Origin: JAOBAU01 sp034667465
Lineage (GTDB): Bacteria > Acidobacteriota > Thermoanaerobaculia > Gp7-AA8
Length of the DNA: 64,000 bases
NCBI GenBank assembly: GCA_034667465.1
Contig: JAXDJV010000025.1
Span: 248,001-312,000 of the forward strand
Direction of reading: 5' to 3'
Made by a program: the position numbers and the translations under genes. Under the pieces are notes generated by a model. The model was not told where the DNA came from. It made no database searches and was given only the letters and a program-made list of their open reading frames with translations. This document shows, one piece after another, positions 9,831 through 18,452 of the stretch (the first letter of the stretch is position 1; every line of letters begins with the position of its first letter).

Positions 9831-9907
9831 AAAACAAGGGGGTCAGGTCTGGAAACTTAAGTTAGTTACTCTCCAACTTAAGTTCCCAGACCTGACCCCC
9901 TTGTTTT
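9831..9907. repeat. Type A palindromic element (REP-like), copy 1
   Basis: Two 33-bp inverted arms (9831-9863 and 9875-9907) with a single mismatch flank an 11-bp loop. The arms contain the core GGGGTCAGGTCTGGAAA. The element fills the entire space between the convergent bioY and lon genes; the lon stop codon starts at the next base. It could act as a two-way terminator. It shares its core with the element at 35831-35943 and resembles REP/REPIN sequences mobilised by REP-associated tyrosine transposases (inference; no transposase gene in the window). Confidence 0.9.
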
Positions 9908-12379
9908 CTACCCCGCCTGCGGCATTGGCACTTCGCCACCGACCGCGGCCGGTTCCGGCTCGGCGAGCGGCTTCGATTCTCTGCCCGCGCGCTCGGTCGT
10001 CTTCTGTTCCGCGGCTGCGCGATCGAGCAGCGCGATCTTCAGTACATCTTCGACGTGCTCGACGAAGTAGAACTGCATGTCGCGCTTGATCGGCTCCGGC
10101 ACGTCGACGAGATCGCGCTCGTTCAGCTTCGGCAGAATGACGGTGTTGATCTTCGCGGCGCGCGCGGCGAGGACCTTTTCCTTCACGCCGCCGATCGGCA
10201 GCACGTCGCCGCGCAGCGTCACTTCGCCGGTCATCGCGACGTTGCGCTTGATCGGCTTGCCGGTCAGCACCGAGATGATCGCGGTCGTGATCGTGATACC
10301 GGCCGACGGTCCGTCTTTCGGAATCGCGCCCGCCGGCACGTGAATGTGAATGTCGTGCGTCTCGAAGTAGTCGGCCGGAATGCCCTGCTCGTCGGCGTGC
10401 GCGCGCGCATACGTGAGCGCCGCCTGCGCCGACTCTTTCATCACGTCGCCGAGCTGGCCGGTGAGTGACAGCTTTCCTTTGCCGCGCACCGCGGTCGCTT
10501 CGATGAAGAGGATGTCGCCGCCGACTGCGGTCCACGCCAGTCCGGTCGCGACGCCGACCTGATCGCGCTCGAGCAGCTCTTCCGCGAAGTGCTTCATTGC
10601 GCCGAGGTACTTGTCGATGTTCGCGTCTGTGATGCGGTACTGCTCCTGCGTTTTTCCGTCGGCGACCTGCACCGCGATCTTGCGGCAGATCGTGCCGACC
10701 TCGCGTTCGAGATTGCGCAGTCCCGCTTCCTTCGTGTAGCCGGTGATCACCTTCATGATTCCGGAGTCGGTCCAGACCACCGGCGTCTCTTTGATCCCGT
10801 TCTCTTCCATCTGTTTCGGGATGATGTGCTGCTTCGCGATCATCAGCTTCTCTTCATCGGTGTAGCCGGAGAGGCGGATGACTTCCATCCGATCGAGGAA
10901 CGCCGGCTGAATCGTGTCGAGGACGTTCGCCGTCACGATGAACATGACGTTCGAGAGGTCGTACGGCACGCCGAGGTAGTGATCGCGGAATGAATAGTTC
11001 TGTTCGGGATCGAGCACTTCGAGCAGTGCTGACGACGGATCGCCGCGATAGTCGGCGCCGATCTTGTCGACCTCGTCGAGCATGAAGACCGGATTCGACG
11101 TCTGCGCCTGATTGATTCCCTGAATGATGCGGCCCGGCAGCGCGCCGACGTACGTCCGGCGATGTCCGCGGATTTCCGCTTCGTCGCGCACGCCGCCGAG
11201 CGAGATGCGGACGAATTTGCGATCGAGTGCGCGCGCGATGGAACGGCCGAGCGACGTCTTGCCGACGCCGGGAGGTCCGACGAAGCAGAGGATCGGTCCC
11301 TTCATCTTCGTGCCGCGCAGTTTGCGCACGGCGAGGTATTCGAGGATGCGCTCTTTGATCTTCTCGAGGTCGTAGTGATCCTCATCGAGGATCGTCCGCG
11401 CACGAGCGAGGTCGTGATTGTCGGCCGACTGATTCAGCGCCCACGGCAGGCCGGTCATCCAGTCGAGATACGTACGAATGATCGACGTCTCGGCGGAATC
11501 GGGATGCGAACGCTCGAGCCGCTTGATCTGCTTCTCGACCTCTTCGCGCGCTTCCGACGGAATCCCTTTTTCTTCGATCTTCTTGCGGTAGTTCTCGACC
11601 TCTTCCGCGAGCTCTTCGCCTTCGCCGAGCTCCGACTGAATCGCTTTCAGCTGCTGGCGCAGGAAATACTCGCGCTGCGACTTGTTCATCTCGCCCTGCG
11701 CGGCGGAAGAAATTTCCTGCTGCATAGTCAACAGGTTGATCTCCCGCGTCAGGAGCTCGTTGACCTTCTTCAACCGTTCGACCGGATCGATCGTCTCGAG
11801 GATCGACTGCGCTTCTTCGAGTTTGAGATCGAGGTTCGACGCGGCGAGATCGGTGAGCCGCGCCGGATCATCGAGGTTTGCGGCGATGACCATCACTTCC
11901 GGCGAAATGTTCTTGCCGAGTGCGACGGCGCGATCGAGGTTCTGCTTCACCGAACGGATCAGCGCTTCCACTTCCAGCGGACGATCTTTCCCCGCCGGCT
12001 CTTCGATGCGCGTGATCTTTGCTTTGAAGAATGGCGCCGTCTGGATGAAGTAGTCGATCCGCGCGCGCGACAGGCCCTGCACGAGAATGCGGATGCGGCC
12101 ATCCGGCAGCTTCAGCATCCGCATGATGATCGCGACGGTACCGACGCGATACAGATCGTCTTCCGCAGGATCTTCGTTCTGAAAGTCCTTCTGCGCCGTC
12201 AGCATGATTACGCGGTTCTCGGCCAGCGCCTGATCGACGGCGTTGATCGATTTCTCGCGCGATACCGACAGCGGGACGATGATGAACGGGAAGATCACCA
12301 GGTCCTTGAGCGGCAGTACCGGCAGGACGTCGGGAATCTTGATTGCTTCTTCTTTCGCGCTTTCGTTCGCGTCAGTCAT
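9908..12379 (-). CDS. lon: ATP-dependent Lon protease
   Basis: Cytoplasmic AAA+ serine protease that degrades misfolded and regulatory proteins. The 823-residue protein has the N-terminal LON substrate domain (PVLPLKDLVIFP), Walker A GPPGVGKTS (Lys374), Walker B FMLDEVDKI and the proteolytic domain with catalytic Ser692 in DGPSAG and Lys735 in GGVKEK. The spacing of 43 residues is the same as in E. coli Lon. I chose ATG 12379 over the in-frame ATG at 12394 because GGAAGAGGT precedes the former at normal spacing. The last 40 residues are a Glu/Pro/Ala-rich tail not needed for the fold. nrdR lies upstream on the same strand. Confidence 0.97.
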   Translation of the reverse strand: MTDANESAKEEAIKIPDVLPVLPLKDLVIFPFIIVPLSVSREKSINAVDQALAENRVIMLTAQKDFQNEDPAEDDLYRVGTVAIIMRMLKLPDGRIRILVQGLSRARIDYFIQTAPFFKAKITRIEEPAGKDRPLEVEALIRSVKQNLDRAVALGKNISPEVMVIAANLDDPARLTDLAASNLDLKLEEAQSILETIDPVERLKKVNELLTREINLLTMQQEISSAAQGEMNKSQREYFLRQQLKAIQSELGEGEELAEEVENYRKKIEEKGIPSEAREEVEKQIKRLERSHPDSAETSIIRTYLDWMTGLPWALNQSADNHDLARARTILDEDHYDLEKIKERILEYLAVRKLRGTKMKGPILCFVGPPGVGKTSLGRSIARALDRKFVRISLGGVRDEAEIRGHRRTYVGALPGRIIQGINQAQTSNPVFMLDEVDKIGADYRGDPSSALLEVLDPEQNYSFRDHYLGVPYDLSNVMFIVTANVLDTIQPAFLDRMEVIRLSGYTDEEKLMIAKQHIIPKQMEENGIKETPVVWTDSGIMKVITGYTKEAGLRNLEREVGTICRKIAVQVADGKTQEQYRITDANIDKYLGAMKHFAEELLERDQVGVATGLAWTAVGGDILFIEATAVRGKGKLSLTGQLGDVMKESAQAALTYARAHADEQGIPADYFETHDIHIHVPAGAIPKDGPSAGITITTAIISVLTGKPIKRNVAMTGEVTLRGDVLPIGGVKEKVLAARAAKINTVILPKLNERDLVDVPEPIKRDMQFYFVEHVEDVLKIALLDRAAAEQKTTERAGRESKPLAEPEPAAVGGEVPMPQAG

Positions 12380-12450
12380 CTCTACCTCTTCCATCCGGGG
12401 ACACGAAGACCAGGCCGCCTCTTCTGCAATGGCTGTTCCTTCCGGTCATT

Positions 12451-12897
12451 TCATTTCAGGTGGTGCAACTCTTTGACGAATGCTTCCACGTCTTCGAAAC
12501 GGCGATAGACGGATGCGAAGCGAACGTATGCGACGGCATCGAGGTCGCGGAGGCGTTCCATGACCATGATGCCGAGGTCCTGACTGGAGATTTCGCGATC
12601 GTTGGAGTCGGCCATCGCCGCTTCGATCGAATCGGCCAGTTTCTCCAGCGCCGGCTGCGAGACCGGCCGTTTTCTGCAGGCGATGTGCAGTCCGCGCATC
12701 AGCTTCTCGCGGTCGTAGTCCTCGCGACGCTGATCGCGCTTGACGACCTGGAACGGCTGCTGCTCGATTTTTTCGTAGCTCGTGAATCGCCGTTCGCAGC
12801 GGACGCACTCCCGCCGCCGCCGGATGACATCACCTTCACGGCTTTCCCTCGAATCAACGACACGATCCTCGGTATTCGCGCAGTACGGGCAGCGCAT
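12451..12897 (-). CDS. nrdR: Transcriptional repressor NrdR
   Basis: Zinc-ribbon/ATP-cone repressor of ribonucleotide reductase genes; binds ATP or dATP and represses nrd promoters. The 148-residue protein has the four zinc cysteines at 3, 6, 31 and 34, the RRRREC...RRFTSYE DNA-binding segment, and the ATP-cone from about residue 46 (KRDQRREDYDREKL). Length and motif order are canonical. The gene lies 13 bp upstream of the stop of the flippase-like gene and just before lon on the same strand. No ribonucleotide reductase gene is nearby. Confidence 0.97.
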   Translation of the reverse strand: MRCPYCANTEDRVVDSRESREGDVIRRRRECVRCERRFTSYEKIEQQPFQVVKRDQRREDYDREKLMRGLHIACRKRPVSQPALEKLADSIEAAMADSNDREISSQDLGIMVMERLRDLDAVAYVRFASVYRRFEDVEAFVKELHHLK

Positions 12898-12910
12898 GGC
12901 GCGGCATATA

Positions 12911-13927
12911 TCACGATTTCTCGACGTGGGTCTCTTCGTTCAACTGCCGCCAATTGAGCCCTTCATGCAGGAAAAGCGTGAGCCCGGTGATGAGCGCCGG
13001 CAGCGTTCCGACGACGTGAAAGAGAATCGCGACCGCGACCGAACTGTCAATATCGAACAGATAGAACTTCGTCAGGACGATCTGACACGCCTTGTGAAAT
13101 CCGCCGACTCCGCCCGGCGTCGGGACCGCCAGTCCGATTGTGGTGATTCCGGTGACGAAGAAACCGGAGTCGAGCGGCAGCGGACGATGCAGCGCCGTAA
13201 CGACGAACCAGAATTGCGACGTCAGACAACCCCAGACGCCCATGGTGAAAAGGACGACGCGCGCGAGAACCGACGGCTTGCGCACGAGATCGACGCTCGC
13301 CGCGAATGCATCGAAGAAATTCATCCACGGCGTGCGAAAACGGATCGGGAGAATGCGTCCGACGAATTCGTGCGCAGCGCGCATCCTGCCGAAATAGACG
13401 GCCATGATGAGCGTGAACAAACCCGCGAGCGTAATCAGCGCGCCGATCGCGCCTGCTTTGATGATGAAGAACGCGCCGGCGGTGCGCGGATCGGTCGAGA
13501 AGTGGCGCCAGTGGACGAGCGCGTAGTAACAGAAGAGTGTGAGGATGCTGGTGAGGTCGAGCACGCGTTCCGCGAGCACGGTACCGAGAGCCGCGGTGAA
13601 GGAGATGTCGGTGCGCCGCGAGAGCAGTGCAGGACGCGCGAAGTCGCCGGCGCGAATCGGCAGGATGGTCGAGAGGCCGTAGCCCATCGTGTTCGCGAAG
13701 AACGTCGGATAGAAGGGCGGCGGATTATCGCTGCGGAGAATCGTCCGCCAGCGGAGCGTGCGGAAGATGAGCGCACCGACGTTGATCAGCATTCCGCCGA
13801 GCAGCCAGAACGGATTCGCCGAGCGCATGATCTCCCACACCTGGTGCAGATCGGTGTTCCAGAGAAACCATCCGAGGAACACAACGGTCAGAATGATCGC
13901 GAGCGAGAGCTGGAGAATGCGTTTCAA
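12911..13927 (-). CDS. Lysylphosphatidylglycerol-synthase-type (flippase-like) membrane protein
   Basis: Polytopic membrane protein of 338 residues with about seven or eight predicted helices, belonging to the UPF0104/AglD-type family that forms the transmembrane half of MprF. The RTLRWRTIL segment after helix 2 and the later GVWGCLTSQ and TPGGVGGFH segments are typical; the GGxGxxH-like motif is strongly conserved in this family. Members are thought to move lipids or lipid-linked sugars; the substrate here is unknown. The start is TTG 13927 with no clear Shine-Dalgarno site. It diverges from the histone-deacetylase-family gene with 36 bp between. Confidence 0.85.
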   Translation of the reverse strand: MKRILQLSLAIILTVVFLGWFLWNTDLHQVWEIMRSANPFWLLGGMLINVGALIFRTLRWRTILRSDNPPPFYPTFFANTMGYGLSTILPIRAGDFARPALLSRRTDISFTAALGTVLAERVLDLTSILTLFCYYALVHWRHFSTDPRTAGAFFIIKAGAIGALITLAGLFTLIMAVYFGRMRAAHEFVGRILPIRFRTPWMNFFDAFAASVDLVRKPSVLARVVLFTMGVWGCLTSQFWFVVTALHRPLPLDSGFFVTGITTIGLAVPTPGGVGGFHKACQIVLTKFYLFDIDSSVAVAILFHVVGTLPALITGLTLFLHEGLNWRQLNEETHVEKS

Positions 13928-13963
13928 GGGAGCGGAGTTGTATCACGCTGTCATCATCCGTCC

Positions 13964-14899
13964 ATGCTCAGCGTCTATACGAACCGCATTTTCCATCGCC
14001 ACGACACCGGCATCGGACATCCGGAGCGTCCCGCGCGCATCGATGCAGCAATCGACGGCGTCACGCGCGCCGGCTTCGCATCGTCGATCGTCACCGATGC
14101 AGCGCTGCATCCCGATACCGATCGACTGATTGCGAAAGTTCATTCCGCCGATTACGCGCGCGAGCTCGATGAATCGAGCCGCGCCGGAATGCGGCTCTTT
14201 CATTCGCTCGACAATCCGATTTCATCGGCGAGCTTCAGCGCCGCACGCGCAGCCGTCGGCACCGCGCTAACTGCAGCCGCGGCGATGTTGGATGAGCATG
14301 AGCGTCCGTTCGTCGTTGCGCGACCGCCCGGACATCACGCCGAGCGCCTCACCGCGATGGGCTTCTGTTTCTTCAACACGATTGCGTGCGTCGCGGAATG
14401 GCTGCGCGAACAGCCGGGCATCGAGCGCGTGTTCATTTTCGATTTCGATGTGCATCACGGCAACGGCACGCAGCATCTCTTCGAAGAGCGCGACGACGTT
14501 TACTACGCATCCATTCATCGCTACCCGTTTTATCCCGGTACCGGCGCAATCGACGAGATCGGAATCGGAAAAGGCCGCGGCTTCACGAAGAACATTCCGC
14601 TCGACGCCGGCGATGGCGACGTAAAGTTTCTGCGCGCCGTCGAAGACGAGATCGTCGGGATCATTGATGACTACGCGCCGAACGCGATCCTGTTGTCGTC
14701 CGGCTTCGACGCCCATCGCCGCGATCCGCTCGGCGGCATGCGCGTCAGCGAAGAAGCGTACGGCGAGCTGACGCGACGCGTGGTCGAGACGGCGGAGCGC
14801 CACGCAAACGGGCGGGTGTTGTCACTGCTCGAAGGTGGATACGATCTGGAGGGATTGGCGGCGAGCGTCGCGGAGCACGTGAGGGGAATGAAAGGATGA
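13964..14899 (+). CDS. Histone deacetylase family protein (acetylpolyamine/acetoin-utilisation type)
   Basis: Zinc amidohydrolase of the HDAC/AcuC/acetylpolyamine amidohydrolase superfamily, 311 residues, removing acetyl groups from amines or lysines; the physiological substrate is unknown. The catalytic His pair is in RPPGHHAE, and zinc ligands are in DFDVHHGNGTQ and the FDAHRRDPLGG loop, with the C-terminal EGGYDLEGLA. All key residues are present. The start is ATG 13964; the long upstream extension of the same reading frame is antisense to the flippase-like gene and is not coding. The final codons and the TGA stop lie inside the first unit of the heptad palindrome beginning at 14891. Confidence 0.93.
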   Translation: MLSVYTNRIFHRHDTGIGHPERPARIDAAIDGVTRAGFASSIVTDAALHPDTDRLIAKVHSADYARELDESSRAGMRLFHSLDNPISSASFSAARAAVGTALTAAAAMLDEHERPFVVARPPGHHAERLTAMGFCFFNTIACVAEWLREQPGIERVFIFDFDVHHGNGTQHLFEERDDVYYASIHRYPFYPGTGAIDEIGIGKGRGFTKNIPLDAGDGDVKFLRAVEDEIVGIIDDYAPNAILLSSGFDAHRRDPLGGMRVSEEAYGELTRRVVETAERHANGRVLSLLEGGYDLEGLAASVAEHVRGMKG

Positions 14900-14992
14900 G
14901 GGATGAGGGATGAGGGCTGAAGGATGAATGTTTGCGATCCTTCAATATTCGAAATTCATCCTTCATCCTTCAGCCTTCATCCTTCATCCTTT
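14891..14992. repeat. Heptad-unit palindrome (type B), copy 1
   Basis: Two 39-bp inverted arms (14891-14929 and 14954-14992) are each built from five 7-bp units, GGATGAG, GGATGAA or GGCTGAA, around a 24-bp spacer. Unit order differs between arms, so the inversion is exact per unit rather than over the whole arm. The element lies between the converging HDAC-family and glycosyltransferase genes and supplies the stop codon of both. Because 7 is not a multiple of 3, consecutive units place TGA in all three frames on each outgoing strand. Confidence 0.88.
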
Positions 14993-16109
14993 TCGAAGCC
15001 AAAATCTCCGCATACAACCGCTCGAGCCTGCTAATCCGCAGCTCCTTCGAAAATCCCTCCACTACATGCTTCCGCGCGGCGCGACCGACTTCGCCGCGGC
15101 GCGTTGGGTCTTCAATCACTTCGAGCAGCGCGCGTGTCAGCGCATCGACATCTTTCATCGGCACGAGCCAGCCGACGTGACGTGACGACACGAGCTCGCG
15201 ATTGCCGCCGCAATCGGTCGCGACGACCGGCTTCTCCATCGCCATCGCTTCGCGGATCGTGCCGGTGATTCCGGTGCCGGCCCACGACGCGTCGACCACC
15301 GCATCGCATGACGCGAAGACGTTCGGCATGTCGGAGCGGTATTCGATCGGCGTCACACGATCGCGCAATCCGCGCTCGTTCGCATACGACGAAACCTCAT
15401 TGCGCTCCGCGTCGTTGCGACAACCGATCAGCGCGAGATGAACATTCGGATGCTGCGGCACGATCGGCACGAGCGCATCGATGAGCTCCTTCCATCCCTT
15501 CCAGTCGCGCACGCCGACCTGCGCGATGAGGAAACGGTCGTCAGCGATTCCTTTCTCGCGCCGGAACGCACGCGCGTCCCACTTCGCCGGATCGAACAGC
15601 GTCACGTCCGTTCCCGCGTAAACGACCTGAACTTTTTGCGGTGGCAGTCCGCCGCTTTCGACGATCACATCCTTGATTTGCTGACAGACAGTGACCACGC
15701 GATCGACGCGGCTGGTGCGGTACTTGCCGCGATTCCAGAGATCAAGTGGAAACGAGACGCCGCGGTTCACGACGAACGCGCCGACCGGCTGCCGGAGAAT
15801 CGCCGCGCGCGCAACGGCGTGTGCGACTCCTTTGTGAACGTGAATGACGTCGGGCCGCATCGCGGCAATCAGGCGCCGCAGGCCGACGACCGACTTCACA
15901 TCGAACGCGTGTCGCAGCGGCAGCCCTTCGAAACCGACGCCGTGCTCGGCGGCTTTCGCGGCCAGCACGGCGTCGGGACGGCTGACGATCGTTACGTCGT
16001 GTCCGCGCTCGCGCAGCCCTGCCGCCGCCTGGAACATCTGATGGACGGAACCGGTGTTGAACTGGTTGAACTCGAGGATTTGAAAGATTCGCATGCGAAG
16101 CACGCGCAT
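14970..16109 (-). CDS. Glycosyltransferase family 4 (GT-B fold)
   Basis: Retaining GT-B glycosyltransferase of 379 residues that transfers a sugar from a nucleotide donor, probably to a cell-surface lipid or polysaccharide. The N-terminal half has the glycine-rich acceptor side (GSVHQMFQAAAGLRERGHDV). The C-terminal half has the Rossmann donor domain with IAQVGVRDWKGW and the E-x7-E element REAMAMEKPVVATDCGGNRE. The start is uncertain: ATG 16109 or ATG 16094 (MRIFQILEF), neither with a clear ribosome-binding site. The last residues (KRMKDEG) and the stop are encoded by the palindromic repeat at 14954-14992, suggesting the original C-terminus was altered by that element. Confidence 0.9.
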   Translation of the reverse strand: MRVLRMRIFQILEFNQFNTGSVHQMFQAAAGLRERGHDVTIVSRPDAVLAAKAAEHGVGFEGLPLRHAFDVKSVVGLRRLIAAMRPDVIHVHKGVAHAVARAAILRQPVGAFVVNRGVSFPLDLWNRGKYRTSRVDRVVTVCQQIKDVIVESGGLPPQKVQVVYAGTDVTLFDPAKWDARAFRREKGIADDRFLIAQVGVRDWKGWKELIDALVPIVPQHPNVHLALIGCRNDAERNEVSSYANERGLRDRVTPIEYRSDMPNVFASCDAVVDASWAGTGITGTIREAMAMEKPVVATDCGGNRELVSSRHVGWLVPMKDVDALTRALLEVIEDPTRRGEVGRAARKHVVEGFSKELRISRLERLYAEILASKRMKDEG

Positions 16110-16191
16110 CTTACGGCGTTTCTTATCGCGCCTTCGTACGTCTCAGGAAGGCTTGTTAGTATCTGCCGCCAGTGATCAAAGGAGCCATTTG

Positions 16192-17874
16192 ATGCGTTTC
16201 AGAACAGTTTTAGCCGCCGGCGCTCTCCTCTTTTCCACACTCACCCTCTCTGCGAAAGTCAGCAGCGACCTCAACGGAGACGGCAAGTCCGATCTCGTGC
16301 TGCAGAACACGAGCAGCGGAGCGGTCGCGGTCTGGCTGATGAACGGCGATGCCGTCATCGAAAAGAAAGTGGTCGCGACGCCCGCGGCCGGATGGCAGGT
16401 CGTCGCCACCGGCGATCTCGATAACGACGGGAAGTCCGACATCGTCGCGGAGAACAGCGACGGCACGATCGCAATGTGGAAGATGGACGGCACCACGCGC
16501 GTGTCGGAAACGACGATCGCGAAGCCGGCCGCCGGCTGGAAGGTCATCGGAACGCGCGACGTGACCGGCGACGGGAAGGACGACATCTTCCTGCAGAACG
16601 CGAACGGTTCGCTCGCGATCTGGGACATGAACGGCGCGAAGCTCACCGCCGGTCACCCGTTCGGTACGACCACCGATTGCGCCATCGCCCTCGGCAACTT
16701 CGGCGGCAATGGACTGCTGCTCTACAACGGGAGCAACAAAACGCTGCAGCGCAAACTCGCATCGAACGCGTCTCTTTCCACACTCGACGAAGGCAGCGCA
16801 CTCAATGCGTTTGCGGTTGGTGATTTCGACGGCGACGGACGCGACGACCTTGTCGAACAACTCTCGAATGGCGCGGTGAAGATCCAGTCATTCGGTGCGA
16901 ATGGTGAGAAGTCAGGCGCCGCGTCAGCAGTCGCAACAGCCGATGCAGGATGGCAGGTCATCGGCACCGGCGACTATGACGGCAACGGACGCTCCGACAT
17001 CCTTCTCTATTCGACGACCGGCGGCGTTGCGCTGTGGCAGATGAACGGCGCCACGATCGCGAAACGCGGAACGCTCGCACTCGACGCCGGGTGGAAACCG
17101 CTCGCTCTCGTTTCCTGCGCGCAGCCTGACGCACATGCCGGTCATGCATCGGCCACAACTCCGGTCGCCGCGGCGCCGTATGCCGGGAAAGGCTCGAAGG
17201 TCACGTTCGCTTCATCGCCCGGCGACGCGATGGGCTATCTCTCGCTTCCGAAAGGAACCGGGAAAAAGCCGGCGATCATCGTCATTCAGGAATGGTGGGG
17301 ACTCAACGACTGGATCCGCCAGCAGACCGATCGCTTCGCCGCGCAGGGCGACGTCGCGCTGGCCGTCGATCTCTATCGCGGCCGCAGCACGAGCAATCCC
17401 GATGAAGCGCATGAGTTGATGCGCGGAATGCCGGAAGATCGCGCCATCGCCGATCTCAAAGCGGCGTTCAACTATCTCGCCGCACGGAAGGATGTCGATC
17501 CGAAACGGATTGCCGTCATCGGCTGGTGCATGGGCGGCGGTTACTCGCTCGGTCTCGCGCTCGCAGAGCCTCGCGTCGCGGCGACAGTCATCAATTACGG
17601 CAGGCTCGTCACCGATCCTGCTTCCATCGCAAAGATCCAGTCGCCGATCCTCGGCAACTTCGGCGCGGCCGATCGCGGCATTCCGCCGGCCGACGTCCGC
17701 GCGTTTGACGCCGCCCTCAAAGCGGCCGGCAAGTCGAGTGATATCAGGATTTACGAGGGCGCGGGACACGGCTTCATGAACCCGAACAACACCGCCGGCT
17801 ACGTGTACGAGTCGACCGAAGATGCCTGGAAACGGATCGACGGGTTCCTTGCGAAGTGGCTCGGACGCTCGTGA
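16192..17874 (+). CDS. Secreted FG-GAP repeat / dienelactone hydrolase fusion protein
   Basis: Exported 560-residue protein. After a signal peptide (residues 1-21, ending TLSA) come five FG-GAP/VCBS-type repeats with calcium-loop motifs such as DLNGDGKSD, DLDNDGKSD, DVTGDGKDD, DFDGDGRDD and DYDGNGRSD (to about residue 300). A dienelactone-hydrolase alpha/beta-hydrolase domain then starts near 340. The catalytic triad is visible: Cys446 in GWCMGGG, Asp494 in GAADRG and His526 in GHGF; IQEWWGL holds the conserved Glu. ATG 16192 has AAAGGAG 8 bp upstream, while the upstream in-frame ATG at 16093 lies in the antisense of the glycosyltransferase start. DLH enzymes are usually cytoplasmic, so export and the propeller-like N-terminus are unusual. 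Confidence 0.88.
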   Translation: MRFRTVLAAGALLFSTLTLSAKVSSDLNGDGKSDLVLQNTSSGAVAVWLMNGDAVIEKKVVATPAAGWQVVATGDLDNDGKSDIVAENSDGTIAMWKMDGTTRVSETTIAKPAAGWKVIGTRDVTGDGKDDIFLQNANGSLAIWDMNGAKLTAGHPFGTTTDCAIALGNFGGNGLLLYNGSNKTLQRKLASNASLSTLDEGSALNAFAVGDFDGDGRDDLVEQLSNGAVKIQSFGANGEKSGAASAVATADAGWQVIGTGDYDGNGRSDILLYSTTGGVALWQMNGATIAKRGTLALDAGWKPLALVSCAQPDAHAGHASATTPVAAAPYAGKGSKVTFASSPGDAMGYLSLPKGTGKKPAIIVIQEWWGLNDWIRQQTDRFAAQGDVALAVDLYRGRSTSNPDEAHELMRGMPEDRAIADLKAAFNYLAARKDVDPKRIAVIGWCMGGGYSLGLALAEPRVAATVINYGRLVTDPASIAKIQSPILGNFGAADRGIPPADVRAFDAALKAAGKSSDIRIYEGAGHGFMNPNNTAGYVYESTEDAWKRIDGFLAKWLGRS

Positions 17875-17942
17875 TAGGATTTCAAACTCTTGATTTCACA
17901 CGAGATCGCGTGATTCGTTTCGAGCATCGGCGGAGGTGAGCG

Positions 17943-18452
17943 TTGCCCGAGGAGAAGCAACGTCAGAAGGATCAGATCAAAGTCACGGACAAACGCATCT
18001 TCACCGCCGAAGGCGATATACGCGAAGAGTTCCGTGACGAGATCCGGCCCGTCGAGCCGTCGTTCACGCCAGCCGCGAGAACGAGCGAAGCGCCGCCTGA
18101 AACACCTTCCGCGCCTCCACCACCGGAAGAGCGCCGCGTTGCGGATCAGGGTCCGCCACCCGGCGAACACGATCGCCGTACCATTCGCGACAAAGCGCAA
18201 AATCCCGGAACGCCGTTCACCGACTTTATCGAGCCGCTCATCGCGCAGGCGTACATGTCACTCGGTATGCTGCGCAATCCGTACTCGCCGAAACCGACCG
18301 TCGATCCCGCCGCGGCACGACAGATGATCGAGATCATCACGATGCTGAAGGAAAAGACCGCCGGCAACCTGACACCCGATGAACACGACTTCCTCGACAC
18401 ACATCTGGGAGAATTGAAACTCGCGTTCGTTCAACGCACGAAAACCTTGTGA
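17943..18452 (+). CDS. DUF1844 domain-containing protein
   Basis: 169-residue protein with a charged, proline-rich and probably disordered first half and a C-terminal DUF1844 domain (about residues 85-165: DFIEPLIAQAYMSLGML, then a helix with MIEIITMLKEKTAGNLT and a DEHDFLD end). DUF1844 proteins are short helical proteins of unknown function, frequent in Acidobacteriota and Planctomycetota. The TTG start at 17943 is supported by GGAGGTGAG immediately upstream. The stop overlaps the next gene's ATG (TGATG), indicating translational coupling with the TPR/zinc-ribbon membrane protein. Confidence 0.85.
   Translation: MPEEKQRQKDQIKVTDKRIFTAEGDIREEFRDEIRPVEPSFTPAARTSEAPPETPSAPPPPEERRVADQGPPPGEHDRRTIRDKAQNPGTPFTDFIEPLIAQAYMSLGMLRNPYSPKPTVDPAAARQMIEIITMLKEKTAGNLTPDEHDFLDTHLGELKLAFVQRTKTL

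Noticed and set aside
9831..9907. Insertion sequence ends
   Set aside because: Only 77 bp with no transposase and no target-site duplication visible; treated as a non-autonomous palindrome.
12782..13960. Upstream extension of the histone-deacetylase reading frame
   Set aside because: The extension is antisense to nrdR and the flippase-like gene, is rich in Arg/Glu/Asp and has no similarity to the family; the real gene starts at 13964.
14891..14992. CRISPR-like array at the short repeated units
   Set aside because: Units are only 7 bp with no spacers and are arranged as inverted arms; no cas genes are nearby.
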